Source of the DNA: Ascidiimonas aurantiaca
GTDB taxonomy: Bacteria; Bacteroidota; Bacteroidia; Flavobacteriales; Flavobacteriaceae
Direction: 5' to 3'
Assembly: GCF_037646345.1 (NCBI RefSeq)
Contig: NZ_JBBEWR010000001.1
Location: forward strand, 372,001-436,000
Length of the DNA: 64,000 nucleotides
Of this stretch, positions 1 to 8,968 are shown in pieces. The notes beneath the pieces were generated by a model. The model was not told where the DNA came from and did not search any database. It saw only the letters and a program-made list of their open reading frames with translations. The first letter of the stretch is position 1. Every line of letters starts with the position of its first letter. The position numbers were made by a program, and so were the translations under genes.

Positions 1-42
1 GATACCCAGGTAGGCGCAAATGCTGATTCTGATACCGAGTAG
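1..42 (+). CDS. possible 3' end of an upstream gene
   Basis: An open frame enters from the left edge and ends at a TAG at 40-42, giving a tail of thirteen residues (DTQVGANADSDTE). This is too short to identify. It is listed because the following 130 bases hold no gene and the acidic tail is compatible with a real C-terminus. It could be chance. Confidence 0.25.
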   Translation, partial: DTQVGANADSDTE

Positions 43-172
43 CTTTTATATTCTGTTAGTTTACTATTAGGTTGCCCTTTTCTTAACTCTTGTATCTGCC
101 TGAAAATATATGGTTGAAACATATTTACGATAACTAAACACCTATTTCATTTTTAAACTTAAACACAAAGAC

Positions 173-541
173 ATGAACAAAAAAGAAGTACACAAATTTA
201 GTATAGATCATGAAAAATGCGAGATACATTATGATAATGATATTATGAAAGCATTGGATATAACGATAAGAGTTCCTAAAGATTTCAGTTTCTCAGATAT
301 TGACGGGAACGGTACCTTTTGGAAAGTAGAAAACGGAAAACTCATCATTTACTTATCGGGACCCGTTGATAATGCAGCGTACAGGGCAAAGTTAAAATCT
401 ATTTGCGGGTATATACCAGAGTTAGCAATTCTTAATTATGACATTAACAACCCATTCGGGTTTTACATTCAACTTGTTCATGCAGAAAAGGGCTTTTTAC
501 CCAAAACCGTAGGAGGTAGCACTGTAGTAGGATTAGGATGA
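173..541 (+). CDS. small protein of unknown function, first gene of a sensor operon
   Basis: This encodes 122 residues with no signal peptide or membrane segment, rich in acidic and aromatic residues. I do not recognise a family. The C-terminus is a glycine-rich tail (TVGGSTVVGLG). The stop overlaps the start of the following histidine kinase by four bases (ATGA), so the two are very likely translated from one message. That makes it a candidate accessory or input protein for the two-component system. The ATG at 173 follows a clear AT-rich leader. Function is unknown. Confidence 0.7.
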   Translation: MNKKEVHKFSIDHEKCEIHYDNDIMKALDITIRVPKDFSFSDIDGNGTFWKVENGKLIIYLSGPVDNAAYRAKLKSICGYIPELAILNYDINNPFGFYIQLVHAEKGFLPKTVGGSTVVGLG

Positions 542-2307
542 ACATATATAAAAACATTTTTTGGTTAACAGCAGGCTGTTGTATGCTTGCTATTTTCTCG
601 TATGGGCAGAAACCCTTACTGGATTCTATTCAGAAATACGTGTCTGCATCCCAGGGAGATAAGGCGGTACAAATTTTGAATACCGGTTTGGATACCCTTA
701 ATTTCCTTCCTGAAGACATGGGGCACTACTATACTCTAAAGGCAAAAGCATATGCATTAGTCAATCTCGATCAGGTGGCCTTTGCGTCTTATCAAAAAGC
801 AAAAAGTATTTATAAAGCCATCGGTAATACTTCTTCTCTTGCCGAGACTAATATAAGTATCGTAAACCTGCTTTGTGCACTGGGGCGCAATGATGTGGAT
901 TACTGGCAATATCTCCGGGAGTATATGGAATTTGCCAGAACTAAACAGGATACTGTGCTACTGGCAAGAGGACATATGCAGGCAGGCAGTTGCCTTATTG
1001 ACAGTTTGCCGGAAGAGACTATGCAGCATTTTAAAAAGGCTCTTATATACACTGCATCAGGTACTGATAGTCTTTTCAGAGCAAAAATACATCATAATAT
1101 AGGGGTCTTGTATGCAGAGATCGTTAAAGAGTATGATTCTGCTTTGTACCATTATGATAAAGCATTTACTACCTATAAACAAAAAGGACTTACCGATTAT
1201 ATAGGTTACATTTTTAACAATAAAGCTACTGTATATAAATACAAAGAAGACTATGAAAAAGCCTTGACATATTACAAAAAGCTGGATTCTTTTCAGATTA
1301 AGGAATACCCAACCAAGAATAGAGAAACCCTTTATGCTAACCTTGCAGATCTTTATGATAAAATGGGAAATTATGTAAAGGCTTATGAGTATCTCCAAAA
1401 AAAGGAAGTGTATAGTCAAAAACTAAACGAAGTAGCACAAAATAGGGCGATTGCTGAAATAGACAGAAAATACCAGGTTCTTGAAAAAGAAGCCGAGAAT
1501 GCCTCTTTACGGGGTAATCTTCACATAGTACTGATTTTATTAGTTTTTGTAGTGCTTTTAGCCGGAATCGCTGTGTTTGCCATGTTATATTACCGCAAAA
1601 AAAAGCGTCTGGCCATTAAAGAGAAAGAACTGCAACAGGAAAAAGTAGCCGGTTTACTTCAGGAACAGGAGATCAACGGTATCGATGCCATGATAGCGGG
1701 CCAGGAAAAAGAGCGCCAACGCATTGCCAATGACCTTCATGATAATCTGGGAAGCCTGCTGGCAACCTTAAAACTGCATTTTCAGAATCTAAAAACCAAA
1801 AAAGAAAAACTCCAGGCCGAAGAAGAGTCATTACTGGTAAAAACCGATGCGCTTATTGACGAGGCTTATCAGAAAGTAAGGGGAATTGCCCATGCCCGGA
1901 ATGCCGGAGTTATGACCAGCGAAGGGCTTTTACCCGCAGTGAAAAACTTTGCAGCCAAAGTTTCCGCTGCCAACCGGCTTCTCATAGAAGTAGCAGATAG
2001 CGGTTTGGATCAACGACTGGAAAATACTCTTGAGATCACTATTTTCAGGATTATTCAGGAACTTATTACCAATGTTATCAAACACGCCAAAGCCACAGAA
2101 GCTATCATTCATCTTAATCTGCATGAAAACCACATTAACATAATGGTAGAAGACAACGGCAAAGGGTTTGACCCGGATCGGATTTTTAAGAATAAAGGCA
2201 TGGGTCTCTCTGCTATTGAAAAACGAATATCTCACCTGAAAGGAACAATAAACATAGATGCGGCAGAAGGACGAGGTACTTCTGTCATAATTGATATACC
2301 GGTATGA
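538..2307 (+). CDS. TPR-containing sensor histidine kinase (NarL-partner type)
   Basis: The protein has 589 residues. An N-terminal secretion signal (about 1-23, ending SYGQ) is followed by a periplasmic TPR-like helical region (about 30-320). One membrane helix lies near 328-350, then a coiled coil. The HisKA_3 dimerisation motif is DLHDNLGS, with phospho-acceptor His401, and the HATPase domain carries N-box ELITNVIKHA and DNGKGFDP. This is the Bacteroidota layout for kinases that read periplasmic protein-protein signals through TPRs. It overlaps the preceding small gene by four bases, and its cognate regulator starts one base after its stop. Signal and targets are unknown. Confidence 0.93.
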   Translation: MNIYKNIFWLTAGCCMLAIFSYGQKPLLDSIQKYVSASQGDKAVQILNTGLDTLNFLPEDMGHYYTLKAKAYALVNLDQVAFASYQKAKSIYKAIGNTSSLAETNISIVNLLCALGRNDVDYWQYLREYMEFARTKQDTVLLARGHMQAGSCLIDSLPEETMQHFKKALIYTASGTDSLFRAKIHHNIGVLYAEIVKEYDSALYHYDKAFTTYKQKGLTDYIGYIFNNKATVYKYKEDYEKALTYYKKLDSFQIKEYPTKNRETLYANLADLYDKMGNYVKAYEYLQKKEVYSQKLNEVAQNRAIAEIDRKYQVLEKEAENASLRGNLHIVLILLVFVVLLAGIAVFAMLYYRKKKRLAIKEKELQQEKVAGLLQEQEINGIDAMIAGQEKERQRIANDLHDNLGSLLATLKLHFQNLKTKKEKLQAEEESLLVKTDALIDEAYQKVRGIAHARNAGVMTSEGLLPAVKNFAAKVSAANRLLIEVADSGLDQRLENTLEITIFRIIQELITNVIKHAKATEAIIHLNLHENHINIMVEDNGKGFDPDRIFKNKGMGLSAIEKRISHLKGTINIDAAEGRGTSVIIDIPV

Positions 2308-2308
2308 C

Positions 2309-2932
2309 ATGATACGACTAGCCATTTGTGAGGACCACAATGCATTAATTGACGGCATTAAGCTTTTTCTCGAGTATGAGGAGGATATTGAGGTAATTGG
2401 ATTTGCCAATAACGGTAAAGAATTACTGGATCTGGTCAAAAGAAAATCGCCCCATGTAGTGATTTCAGATATACGTATGCCCGTAATAGATGGCATCACC
2501 GCTACCACTCAGATCAAAATGGAATACCCCAATGTAAAAGTTATTGCGTTTACTATGTTCGATCAGGAAGAAGCTGTTGAGCAAATGCTGGAAGCAGGAG
2601 CCTCCGGATATATACTCAAAAATTCAAGTTTACAAGAGTTACTTGTCGCCATACGAACCGTAGCTTCAGGAAAGACCTATTTTGACCCGCAACTTACTTT
2701 TTCCCGGCAGAAGAAACCTGCCACAAAAGGTAAAACGGTACTAACAAGACGTCAGATCGAGATCTTAAAGTTAATAGCCAAAGGCAAAACCAATAATGAG
2801 ATAGCAGACATTCTCTTTATTGGGCGCACTACGGTAGAAACCCATCGAAAGAATATGATACGCGTTCTGGGACTTCAGGGGTCGGGCGAGCTTCTGCGCT
2901 ATGCTATTGAGAGAAAATATGATTTTCGATAA
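2309..2932 (+). CDS. LuxR/NarL-family response regulator
   Basis: The protein has about 207 residues. The receiver domain has acidic residues ICEDH, phospho-acceptor Asp54 in SDIRMP, and a conserved Lys in YILKNS. A LuxR-type helix-turn-helix follows (LTRRQIEILKLIAKGKTNNE, then the TVETHRKN recognition helix). I chose the ATG at 2309, one base after the kinase stop, over an upstream in-frame TTG at 2291 because the receiver fold begins directly at MIRLAICED. It is co-transcribed with the kinase and is its likely phosphotransfer partner. Regulated genes cannot be read from the sequence. Confidence 0.93.
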   Translation: MIRLAICEDHNALIDGIKLFLEYEEDIEVIGFANNGKELLDLVKRKSPHVVISDIRMPVIDGITATTQIKMEYPNVKVIAFTMFDQEEAVEQMLEAGASGYILKNSSLQELLVAIRTVASGKTYFDPQLTFSRQKKPATKGKTVLTRRQIEILKLIAKGKTNNEIADILFIGRTTVETHRKNMIRVLGLQGSGELLRYAIERKYDFR

Positions 2933-2973
2933 ATGTCTCCTGTTTCCCAAACAGTAGATGAGTGTATGCTGTA

Positions 2974-3765
2974 TTATGAGGTATAGGCTCCCTTTTCCAA
3001 CACCTTTTTTTCCAGGCTTCTTGAAACACCATCCCACAAAGTGATACGTTTTTTAAGGGCCTTTTTACTAACAAGTAGAGCTTCTTCCCATTTCTTTACA
3101 TCAGTACCACAAAGTTTTTCAATCATTCGTAAAGAAAGGGGGCCATGTTCATCGCCATCCAGTTCAATATGGCGTTTTAAGTAGTACAAAAACTTATTTT
3201 GGTCAGTTCTCATGCCCGAGCCTTCTATGATGCCTTCAAACATATCCGGAATGATATCTTCGCGACCAAAAGTAAATACTGCCGCAATTTGATGCAATTC
3301 CCCGGTTTCAATAATTTCAAAGGTATAGGTTACAAAGTTTTGCACTTCCGGCCACGGAATGAATGTTTTAATAGCATTTTTTACAGGTGTGCCGTTTTGA
3401 ATAGCTTCCATAAAGTTATTAATAGGATGTATATCAGCTCCAAGCTCTTCCATTGCCTCCAGATACATTTCAAAATGGCTCCTGGGTACTCCCTTTTCAT
3501 TTACGTCACTTTCCTCACCCAGTACAATATCATTTATAAATCTGCTAAGTTCAGCATCAGGGGCCGGTATCCACGGTACCTGCGTACAGGTAAGATTCTG
3601 CTGCAGTGCCTTGAGCAAAGACATGAAATCCCATACCGCAAAAACGTGATGCTCCATAAAAACTTTTACATCACTTACGTTACGTAGCAACTCATACATA
3701 GGGTGGTTCTCCAGCGTTTCACGCATGGGTGCCAGTTCTTTTTCGATAGAATTTATTGTGTTCAT
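2974..3765 (-). CDS. DUF3050 family (haem-oxygenase-like fold) protein
   Basis: The protein has 263 residues and matches DUF3050 by recall of the family. It has an N-terminal ENHPMYELL region, HHVFAVWDFMSLLKALQ, a PRSHFEMYL segment, and a C-terminal HIELDGDEHGPLS motif whose histidines and acidic residues resemble metal ligands of haem-oxygenase-like diiron proteins. It is probably cytosolic. The ATG at 3765 is preferred over a GTG one codon upstream. It is convergent with the regulator gene and stands alone. The enzymatic reaction is unknown; a diiron oxygenase or oxidase is a family-level inference only. Confidence 0.85.
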   Translation of the reverse strand: MNTINSIEKELAPMRETLENHPMYELLRNVSDVKVFMEHHVFAVWDFMSLLKALQQNLTCTQVPWIPAPDAELSRFINDIVLGEESDVNEKGVPRSHFEMYLEAMEELGADIHPINNFMEAIQNGTPVKNAIKTFIPWPEVQNFVTYTFEIIETGELHQIAAVFTFGREDIIPDMFEGIIEGSGMRTDQNKFLYYLKRHIELDGDEHGPLSLRMIEKLCGTDVKKWEEALLVSKKALKKRITLWDGVSRSLEKKVLEKGAYTS

Positions 3766-3890
3766 CACTTTTTGTTACATTTTTTACAAAAATAGAAGTT
3801 AAAAAAGTCAAAGAAAAATAAGTTATCAAAAAACGGGTTTTCACACTCACAAATAAAACTTAAATTGCCTGCAATAATACCACTATCGTT

Positions 3891-5267
3891 ATGTATGCTA
3901 TTGTAGATGTGGAAACTACCGGATTGGGTGGAGATCATGGTAACAGAATAACTGAGATAGCCATTATTATACATAATGGAAAATGTATAATAAATAAATT
4001 TCATACCCTGGTCAATCCTGAAACAGCCTTATCTCCATACGTAACCGGTTTGACCGGTATAACGGAAGATATGGTTCGGGAAGCACCGGTTTTTGCAGAT
4101 ATTGTTGAAAAAGTAGATACACTTATGCATGATCATATATTTGTGGCACATAGTGTAAATTTTGATTACAACATAATCAAAAAAGAATACGCGCGCCTGG
4201 GAAAAACATTTCAAAGAAAAAAGCTATGTACCGTACGCCTTTCCCGGCAGCTTTTTCCCGGCTTCAAGTCCTATAGTCTGGGTAATTTATGTTCGCAACT
4301 CAATATATCCATATACGACCGGCATCGCGCCATGGGAGATGCGGAAGCTACGGTAATCCTTTTTGAAAAATTATTGTATAAAGACCAAAAAGGGGTAATA
4401 CAATATCACCTTAATGTTCGTTCCGGAGAAAGCACACTACCTCCATTACTGCCCAGGGCAACCTACGAGCAACTTCCGGAAGCATATGGGGTCTATTATT
4501 TTAAAGATGCCAAAGGAACTGTAATTTATGTAGGCAAAGCCAAAAACCTTAAAAAAAGAGTGCTGGGTCATTTTTATGATAAGAGTGAGCGGGAACTGGC
4601 ACTTTGCAGGGAAACGGCACATATTGATTTTGAACTGGCAGGCAGTGAGTTACTGGCTTTGCTCATAGAATCATATGCTATCAAAAAGTTCTACCCTAAA
4701 TACAATCGGGCCCAAAAGCAAACACAAAAAGGATTTACACTGGTAGATTATACCAACAGAGCCGGAATATGGCAACTGGGATATGTTCCGGTACGATCTG
4801 CGACATCGCATACATCCGTGTGTTTTTATACAGTACAGGAGGCCATTACTTTTCTTGAAGATCTTAGTATTCGCTTTTCATTATGTCCTAAATATGCCCA
4901 GTTGCAAAACAGAGTTGTTCATTGTTCTCATTATCGTGTACCGGTTTGTAAAGGCATTTGCCGCGAAAAAGAAACCGTTCATACGTATAATCAGCGTGTT
5001 CTAAAAGCATTACAGTGGATAAAAACACAGCAGGAAGAAGAATTCATCATCAAAGAAAAAGGGCGTACCACAGAAGAATACGGATTTGTATGGGTTTCTG
5101 GCAGCCGTTGTAAAGGGTATGGTTTTATTGACACTGAAGCGACAGTCACCCGGCCGGAAGATCTTGAAAACTGGTTATTGACCGGTGGCGATAATACTGA
5201 TGTAAAACGTATTATTGACCAATATATGCGAAGAGAACAGGGAAATACTATTTTCAGGATATCATAG
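3891..5267 (+). CDS. DEDDh exonuclease fused to GIY-YIG nuclease domain
   Basis: The protein has 458 residues. Residues 1-165 form a DnaQ-like 3'-5' exonuclease: VDVETTG supplies the first acidic pair, HSVNFDYNI the third, and HRAMGDAEAT the terminal His and Asp of the DEDDh set. Residues about 195-280 form a GIY-YIG domain (GVYYFKDAKGTVIYVGKAKN, then LKKRVLGHF), like the N-terminal half of UvrC or Cho. The C-terminal 180 residues carry several Cys (CSHYRVPVCKGIC) without a clear family. The architecture is seen in Bacteroidota as a DNA-repair-type nuclease. It is monocistronic and divergent from the DUF3050 gene. Confidence 0.9.
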   Translation: MYAIVDVETTGLGGDHGNRITEIAIIIHNGKCIINKFHTLVNPETALSPYVTGLTGITEDMVREAPVFADIVEKVDTLMHDHIFVAHSVNFDYNIIKKEYARLGKTFQRKKLCTVRLSRQLFPGFKSYSLGNLCSQLNISIYDRHRAMGDAEATVILFEKLLYKDQKGVIQYHLNVRSGESTLPPLLPRATYEQLPEAYGVYYFKDAKGTVIYVGKAKNLKKRVLGHFYDKSERELALCRETAHIDFELAGSELLALLIESYAIKKFYPKYNRAQKQTQKGFTLVDYTNRAGIWQLGYVPVRSATSHTSVCFYTVQEAITFLEDLSIRFSLCPKYAQLQNRVVHCSHYRVPVCKGICREKETVHTYNQRVLKALQWIKTQQEEEFIIKEKGRTTEEYGFVWVSGSRCKGYGFIDTEATVTRPEDLENWLLTGGDNTDVKRIIDQYMRREQGNTIFRIS

Positions 5268-5348
5268 CTTTCTGTGAAAACATTCAAAATTATGTATTAT
5301 CGGTTTTTTACGATCATTAAAAAACGGGTAAATTATATAAACCTAAAA

Positions 5349-5480
5349 CTATTTGTTTTTTTTCCTCAGCAAAAAACCCAGAGGCAGCCATATAAAAATA
5401 AATAAAAAGCGGCCTGTAAGTAGTCCGATAACAGTAATTACAAGTCCCGTAAGCATTAAGATCTGTGAGGTACGCGTCAT
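5349..5480 (-). CDS. very small membrane protein
   Basis: A 43-codon frame on the minus strand begins MTRTSQILMLTGLVITV. It has two hydrophobic stretches (about 7-22 and 25-37) separated by a GR turn, and ends in the basic tail RKKNK. Hydrophobic pattern, basic cytosolic tail and an ATG start support a real small double-spanning or hairpin membrane protein, although it is too short for any family call. It lies alone between two plus-strand genes. Function unknown. Confidence 0.55.
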   Translation of the reverse strand: MTRTSQILMLTGLVITVIGLLTGRFLFIFIWLPLGFLLRKKNK

Positions 5481-5682
5481 AGTATGAGAAGTGCTAAAAC
5501 CGTAAATATATGCCTTTTGTGTATCCATTCAAAATTGGGAAAGCCATCGGTTACTCTGTTCATCTCCGGAAAAAACACAAAGGGTGTATGCTCGTTTTCC
5601 ATATTCTGTTCTTACTTTATACCGTACAACCTGCACAAATCAGGTAGAAGTTGTAAATTGCCGGTCCAAATCCACCATAAAA

Positions 5683-6312
5683 ATGATATTTAAAAAACTG
5701 TGTATAGTCAGTATCGCTTTTTGTACCTCTCTGCTCCATTCTCAACAGAAGAAAATTCAGGTACTTGAAAAAGTAAACGTTAACAAGGTTTCATTTTTTG
5801 CCATTAATGAAACGGAAACCGATTATGATATATTGTTTACCGTTTCCGGAACAAACATACGGCAAAGCAAAGCCAAACCCAGATGGATACGAGTACCTGG
5901 GGCATCTAAGGTACATTTGAAAAACATTTATCTTCTTGGAGATAAAAAGCCTGTATATACGTATGATCTAAAAGTAAATGACAGTCTGTCTAAAAGGGCC
6001 CTTAAGAAGCCTCATGTAAAAATCACTTTACCACCTAAACGAAAGATGCCCGAAAAAAACCTGGTGATCTATGTGCCCTTACAGTGTATTTCATGTGATG
6101 CCATGATAGCGGCTCTTGAAAAGGACTTTTATGCCTATCAAGTGGTTAAATTGGCAGATAACGATGATATAACCAATCAATTGTCCCGAGCTTTTCCCAA
6201 TACATCAATTCCTGTACAGGAACGGGACTACCCGATTATAAGCATTAAAGGCCGGTTACACATCTCTATAAATAGTTATGAACAGTTAAAGAAGGTATTG
6301 CTTAGCAATTAA
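5683..6312 (+). CDS. secreted thioredoxin/glutaredoxin-like protein
   Basis: The protein has 209 residues from the ATG at 5683; an in-frame upstream start at 5584 would precede the signal peptide and is rejected. It begins with a signal peptide (MIFKKLCIVSIAFCTSLLHS, cleavage near HSQQ). The middle is an unassigned beta-rich region. From about residue 126 a small thioredoxin-like unit appears (NLVIYVPLQCISCDAMIAAL), with a CxxC in the active-site position, and a cis-Pro-like YPIISIKG strand later. It probably acts in periplasmic thiol redox. It is followed closely by an AraC regulator on the same strand. The substrate is unknown. Confidence 0.65.
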   Translation: MIFKKLCIVSIAFCTSLLHSQQKKIQVLEKVNVNKVSFFAINETETDYDILFTVSGTNIRQSKAKPRWIRVPGASKVHLKNIYLLGDKKPVYTYDLKVNDSLSKRALKKPHVKITLPPKRKMPEKNLVIYVPLQCISCDAMIAALEKDFYAYQVVKLADNDDITNQLSRAFPNTSIPVQERDYPIISIKGRLHISINSYEQLKKVLLSN

Positions 6313-6403
6313 GCATACTTCCCGGCAAAAGTTCTCTGCTTATGCGTTAAAAGCTTTGTTTTTAAAGCAGATACCTTTGTATATTTCCTCGATCATTCTA
6401 GCT

Positions 6404-7489
6404 ATGGCCATGGTAAAAGAATACGAGTTTTCGGTAGATCTGGTTTTCCTGCTTCAAATACTGATGGCTTTGAGCACAGTTATCTACCTTGTGCGATATG
6501 TAATTAAAAGGCAGGTTTCTTTTCCATTGGTTGCTTTGCTCTCTCTTTTCCTGTTTTTATTGGGCAATAGTTTTTTTCTAAGGTTCACAGATATCGGGCT
6601 ATTTAATCTTATTCCGGCATTTTTGTTATGTGCAGGACCGTTTTTCTGGTGGTTCCTTAAAACCTTTTTACACGGAGACACAAAATCTGCGATGATATCG
6701 TATCATCACTTTGCCCCTGGTTTTTTGGGAATAGGCCTGTATTTGTTAATAGATCCGTATGTTCTGGAGCCCTATCAATCTGTTTTTATCTTTTTACATT
6801 CCGGATTTTATATTTTTAATAGTACTCTGGTAGTCATAGTTTCTTCAGTGAAAAAAACAGGTAGTTTCCGGGAAGAATTGAGTTTTGAAGATAGAAAACG
6901 GCGTACATCGTGGTATATTTTATCAGGAGTGTATCTTATATATATTATGGCTTTTTTAGAAACTTTTATCATACATCCGTTACAACAGTATCGTTTTATT
7001 TTTGTCGTGGTATTTCTGGTTTTTGCCGTACTCGTTCTGAGACACATATTTTCTAAGGTTAGATATATTTACCAGGTATATAAAAAACGAAGTCCTCTAA
7101 AAAAAGCAGAAAAATACAGCGGTTCATTATTAACAGCTTTACAAAGTAAAACCCTTTCAGAACAACTGGAAGCTCTTATGCAGAATCAAAAACCCTATTT
7201 AAATGACACGCTTGAACTGTCAACCCTTGCCCAAATATTAAAAACGCATCCCAAAAACCTCTCACAAGCCATTAATGAGAACTTTCAACGTAATTTTTTT
7301 GATTATGTTAATACATATCGTGTACAGGAAGCGCAAAGACTACTAGCAGACCCTTCCCGAAAGGATCATAAAATTTATGAGATCATGTTTGAAGTAGGGT
7401 TCAATTCACGCTCCTCATTTAATACAGCTTTTAAAAAAGTAACCGGACTCACTGCCGGGCAATATAGAAAAGAATATATGAAGACCTGA
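6404..7489 (+). CDS. membrane-anchored AraC-family regulator
   Basis: The protein is about 361 residues from ATG 6404; a TTG at 6356 is an alternative that would add a hydrophobic lead. Six to seven membrane helices (to about residue 225) are followed by a cytosolic linker and a C-terminal AraC helix-turn-helix pair (LSTLAQILKTHPKNLSQAIN and IYEIMFEVGFNSRSSFNTAF). This 7TM-AraC design is common in Flavobacteriia and senses an unknown membrane or extracellular cue. A second regulator of the same type lies at 9972, on the far side of a lipoprotein and an exporter. Confidence 0.88.
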   Translation: MAMVKEYEFSVDLVFLLQILMALSTVIYLVRYVIKRQVSFPLVALLSLFLFLLGNSFFLRFTDIGLFNLIPAFLLCAGPFFWWFLKTFLHGDTKSAMISYHHFAPGFLGIGLYLLIDPYVLEPYQSVFIFLHSGFYIFNSTLVVIVSSVKKTGSFREELSFEDRKRRTSWYILSGVYLIYIMAFLETFIIHPLQQYRFIFVVVFLVFAVLVLRHIFSKVRYIYQVYKKRSPLKKAEKYSGSLLTALQSKTLSEQLEALMQNQKPYLNDTLELSTLAQILKTHPKNLSQAINENFQRNFFDYVNTYRVQEAQRLLADPSRKDHKIYEIMFEVGFNSRSSFNTAFKKVTGLTAGQYRKEYMKT

Positions 7490-7559
7490 TTTTTTAGTTC
7501 GACTTCAGGCAGTACAACTCTCAAGTTCGTAAATTGTACTACCATTGCCATAAAAACAC

Positions 7560-8858
7560 ATGAAACAACTACTTTACGGTATATCGCTTATTCTGGTACT
7601 TTTGGTTTTTAACAATTGTAAAACACCGGTTTCGCAAAATAGCGATGCGGAGATAACAAAGAAAATAGATTCTTTACTCAACGTTAAGTCATACTTCCTG
7701 GCACAATCAGTATATAAAGAGAATAGTCATCTTTTAAATGAATTTCAAAAATTACGCCTGGGTGCCGTTCTTCATAATCTTTTTAACGATCTGGAAACAT
7801 CCAGGAGAGAAATTAATGTTTTGTTTGACCAATACCAGGACAGCCTCAGTAATGACCAGGCCAAAGATCTTTACAATGTACAGATATCAAATCACGTAAA
7901 GTTGTTTGAGTATGCTAAGGTGGTTGAAAGCACAGAGATATTGCTCACCCAATACAAAAAAGTACTTTCTGACAAAGAGGCGTATGATCTGAAAAACAAT
8001 GCTATTATCTGGAACGCGGTTTCCTCTTTTCCAGAACAAAAACTTTACAAAGAAAATGATTCTCATATTCCTCTTTTCTCAGAAATAGCAGGGTTAAAAA
8101 GCTTTCATATTGCATATGATACTCTTAAGGTACCGTTTATCTTCGACACAGGTGCCAATCTTTCGGTGATTATAGAATCTGTTGCGAAAAAGATGAATAT
8201 GCAGATACAGGATAGTTCTGTAGAAGTAAATACCATAACCGGACAGCGTATTGCTGCCCATATTGCGGTAGCTCCTTATTTTACGATTCAGAATATGAGG
8301 GTTGAAAATGTGGTTTTTCTTGTTTTTCCCGATGAAGCATTGTATATCCCTCAAATTGATTTTCAAATACAGGGTATTCTGGGATATCCTGTTATTGAGG
8401 CTATGGGGGAGATCCACTTCCTAAAGAACGATCACATATATGTACCTCTTACGGGCACATTGAACTGCGAACCTAATATGGCCATTGAATATCTCACTCC
8501 ATATATCAACCTGTTTTCAGAAGGAACACCTCTGTATTTTTCATTTGATACCGGCGCAGATTCTACCATACTTTATAAAAAATACTATGAAACTTTCCGT
8601 GACAGTATTACAAAGAATTATGATCAAACAGAGGTAAGGTTTGCAGGGGCTGCAGGAGCCATTGAAAAGGAAGGATACAAAATTTCTTTTACGGCGGCGG
8701 TTGATAAAATGATGGTTACAATTGATTCAGTTACCGTACTTAAAGAGTCCCTGTCAAAGTCTGATGATCATGTATATGGTAATATTGGACAGGATTTTAT
8801 TCAAAAATTTGATAAAATGATCCTGAATTTTGACACGATGTGTATTTATTTTGAATAA
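7560..8858 (+). CDS. lipoprotein with two retropepsin-like aspartic protease domains
   Basis: The protein has 432 residues. The SPII signal has lipobox VFNNC (Cys20). A helical region (about 30-170) precedes two half-domains, each with the aspartyl protease signature: FDTGANLSV (Asp196) and FDTGADSTI (Asp330). Each is followed by a glycine-rich ILGYPVIE or NIGQDFIQ segment typical of the second psi-loop. Two DTG motifs in one chain could form a complete pepsin-like active site without dimerisation. It is likely exposed on the periplasmic face or cell surface. It sits between two membrane AraC regulators and next to an EamA exporter. The substrate is unknown. Confidence 0.85.
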   Translation: MKQLLYGISLILVLLVFNNCKTPVSQNSDAEITKKIDSLLNVKSYFLAQSVYKENSHLLNEFQKLRLGAVLHNLFNDLETSRREINVLFDQYQDSLSNDQAKDLYNVQISNHVKLFEYAKVVESTEILLTQYKKVLSDKEAYDLKNNAIIWNAVSSFPEQKLYKENDSHIPLFSEIAGLKSFHIAYDTLKVPFIFDTGANLSVIIESVAKKMNMQIQDSSVEVNTITGQRIAAHIAVAPYFTIQNMRVENVVFLVFPDEALYIPQIDFQIQGILGYPVIEAMGEIHFLKNDHIYVPLTGTLNCEPNMAIEYLTPYINLFSEGTPLYFSFDTGADSTILYKKYYETFRDSITKNYDQTEVRFAGAAGAIEKEGYKISFTAAVDKMMVTIDSVTVLKESLSKSDDHVYGNIGQDFIQKFDKMILNFDTMCIYFE

Positions 8859-8968
8859 AAAGTGTTCTTTTTATTACCAAAATTGTATTAGGAAAAAGCG
8901 TAGTAAATAGTTGTGTTACATATAAAAAGTAATGTGTATTTTGGTCTGCCCAAAAAGGCGAAGAACTT

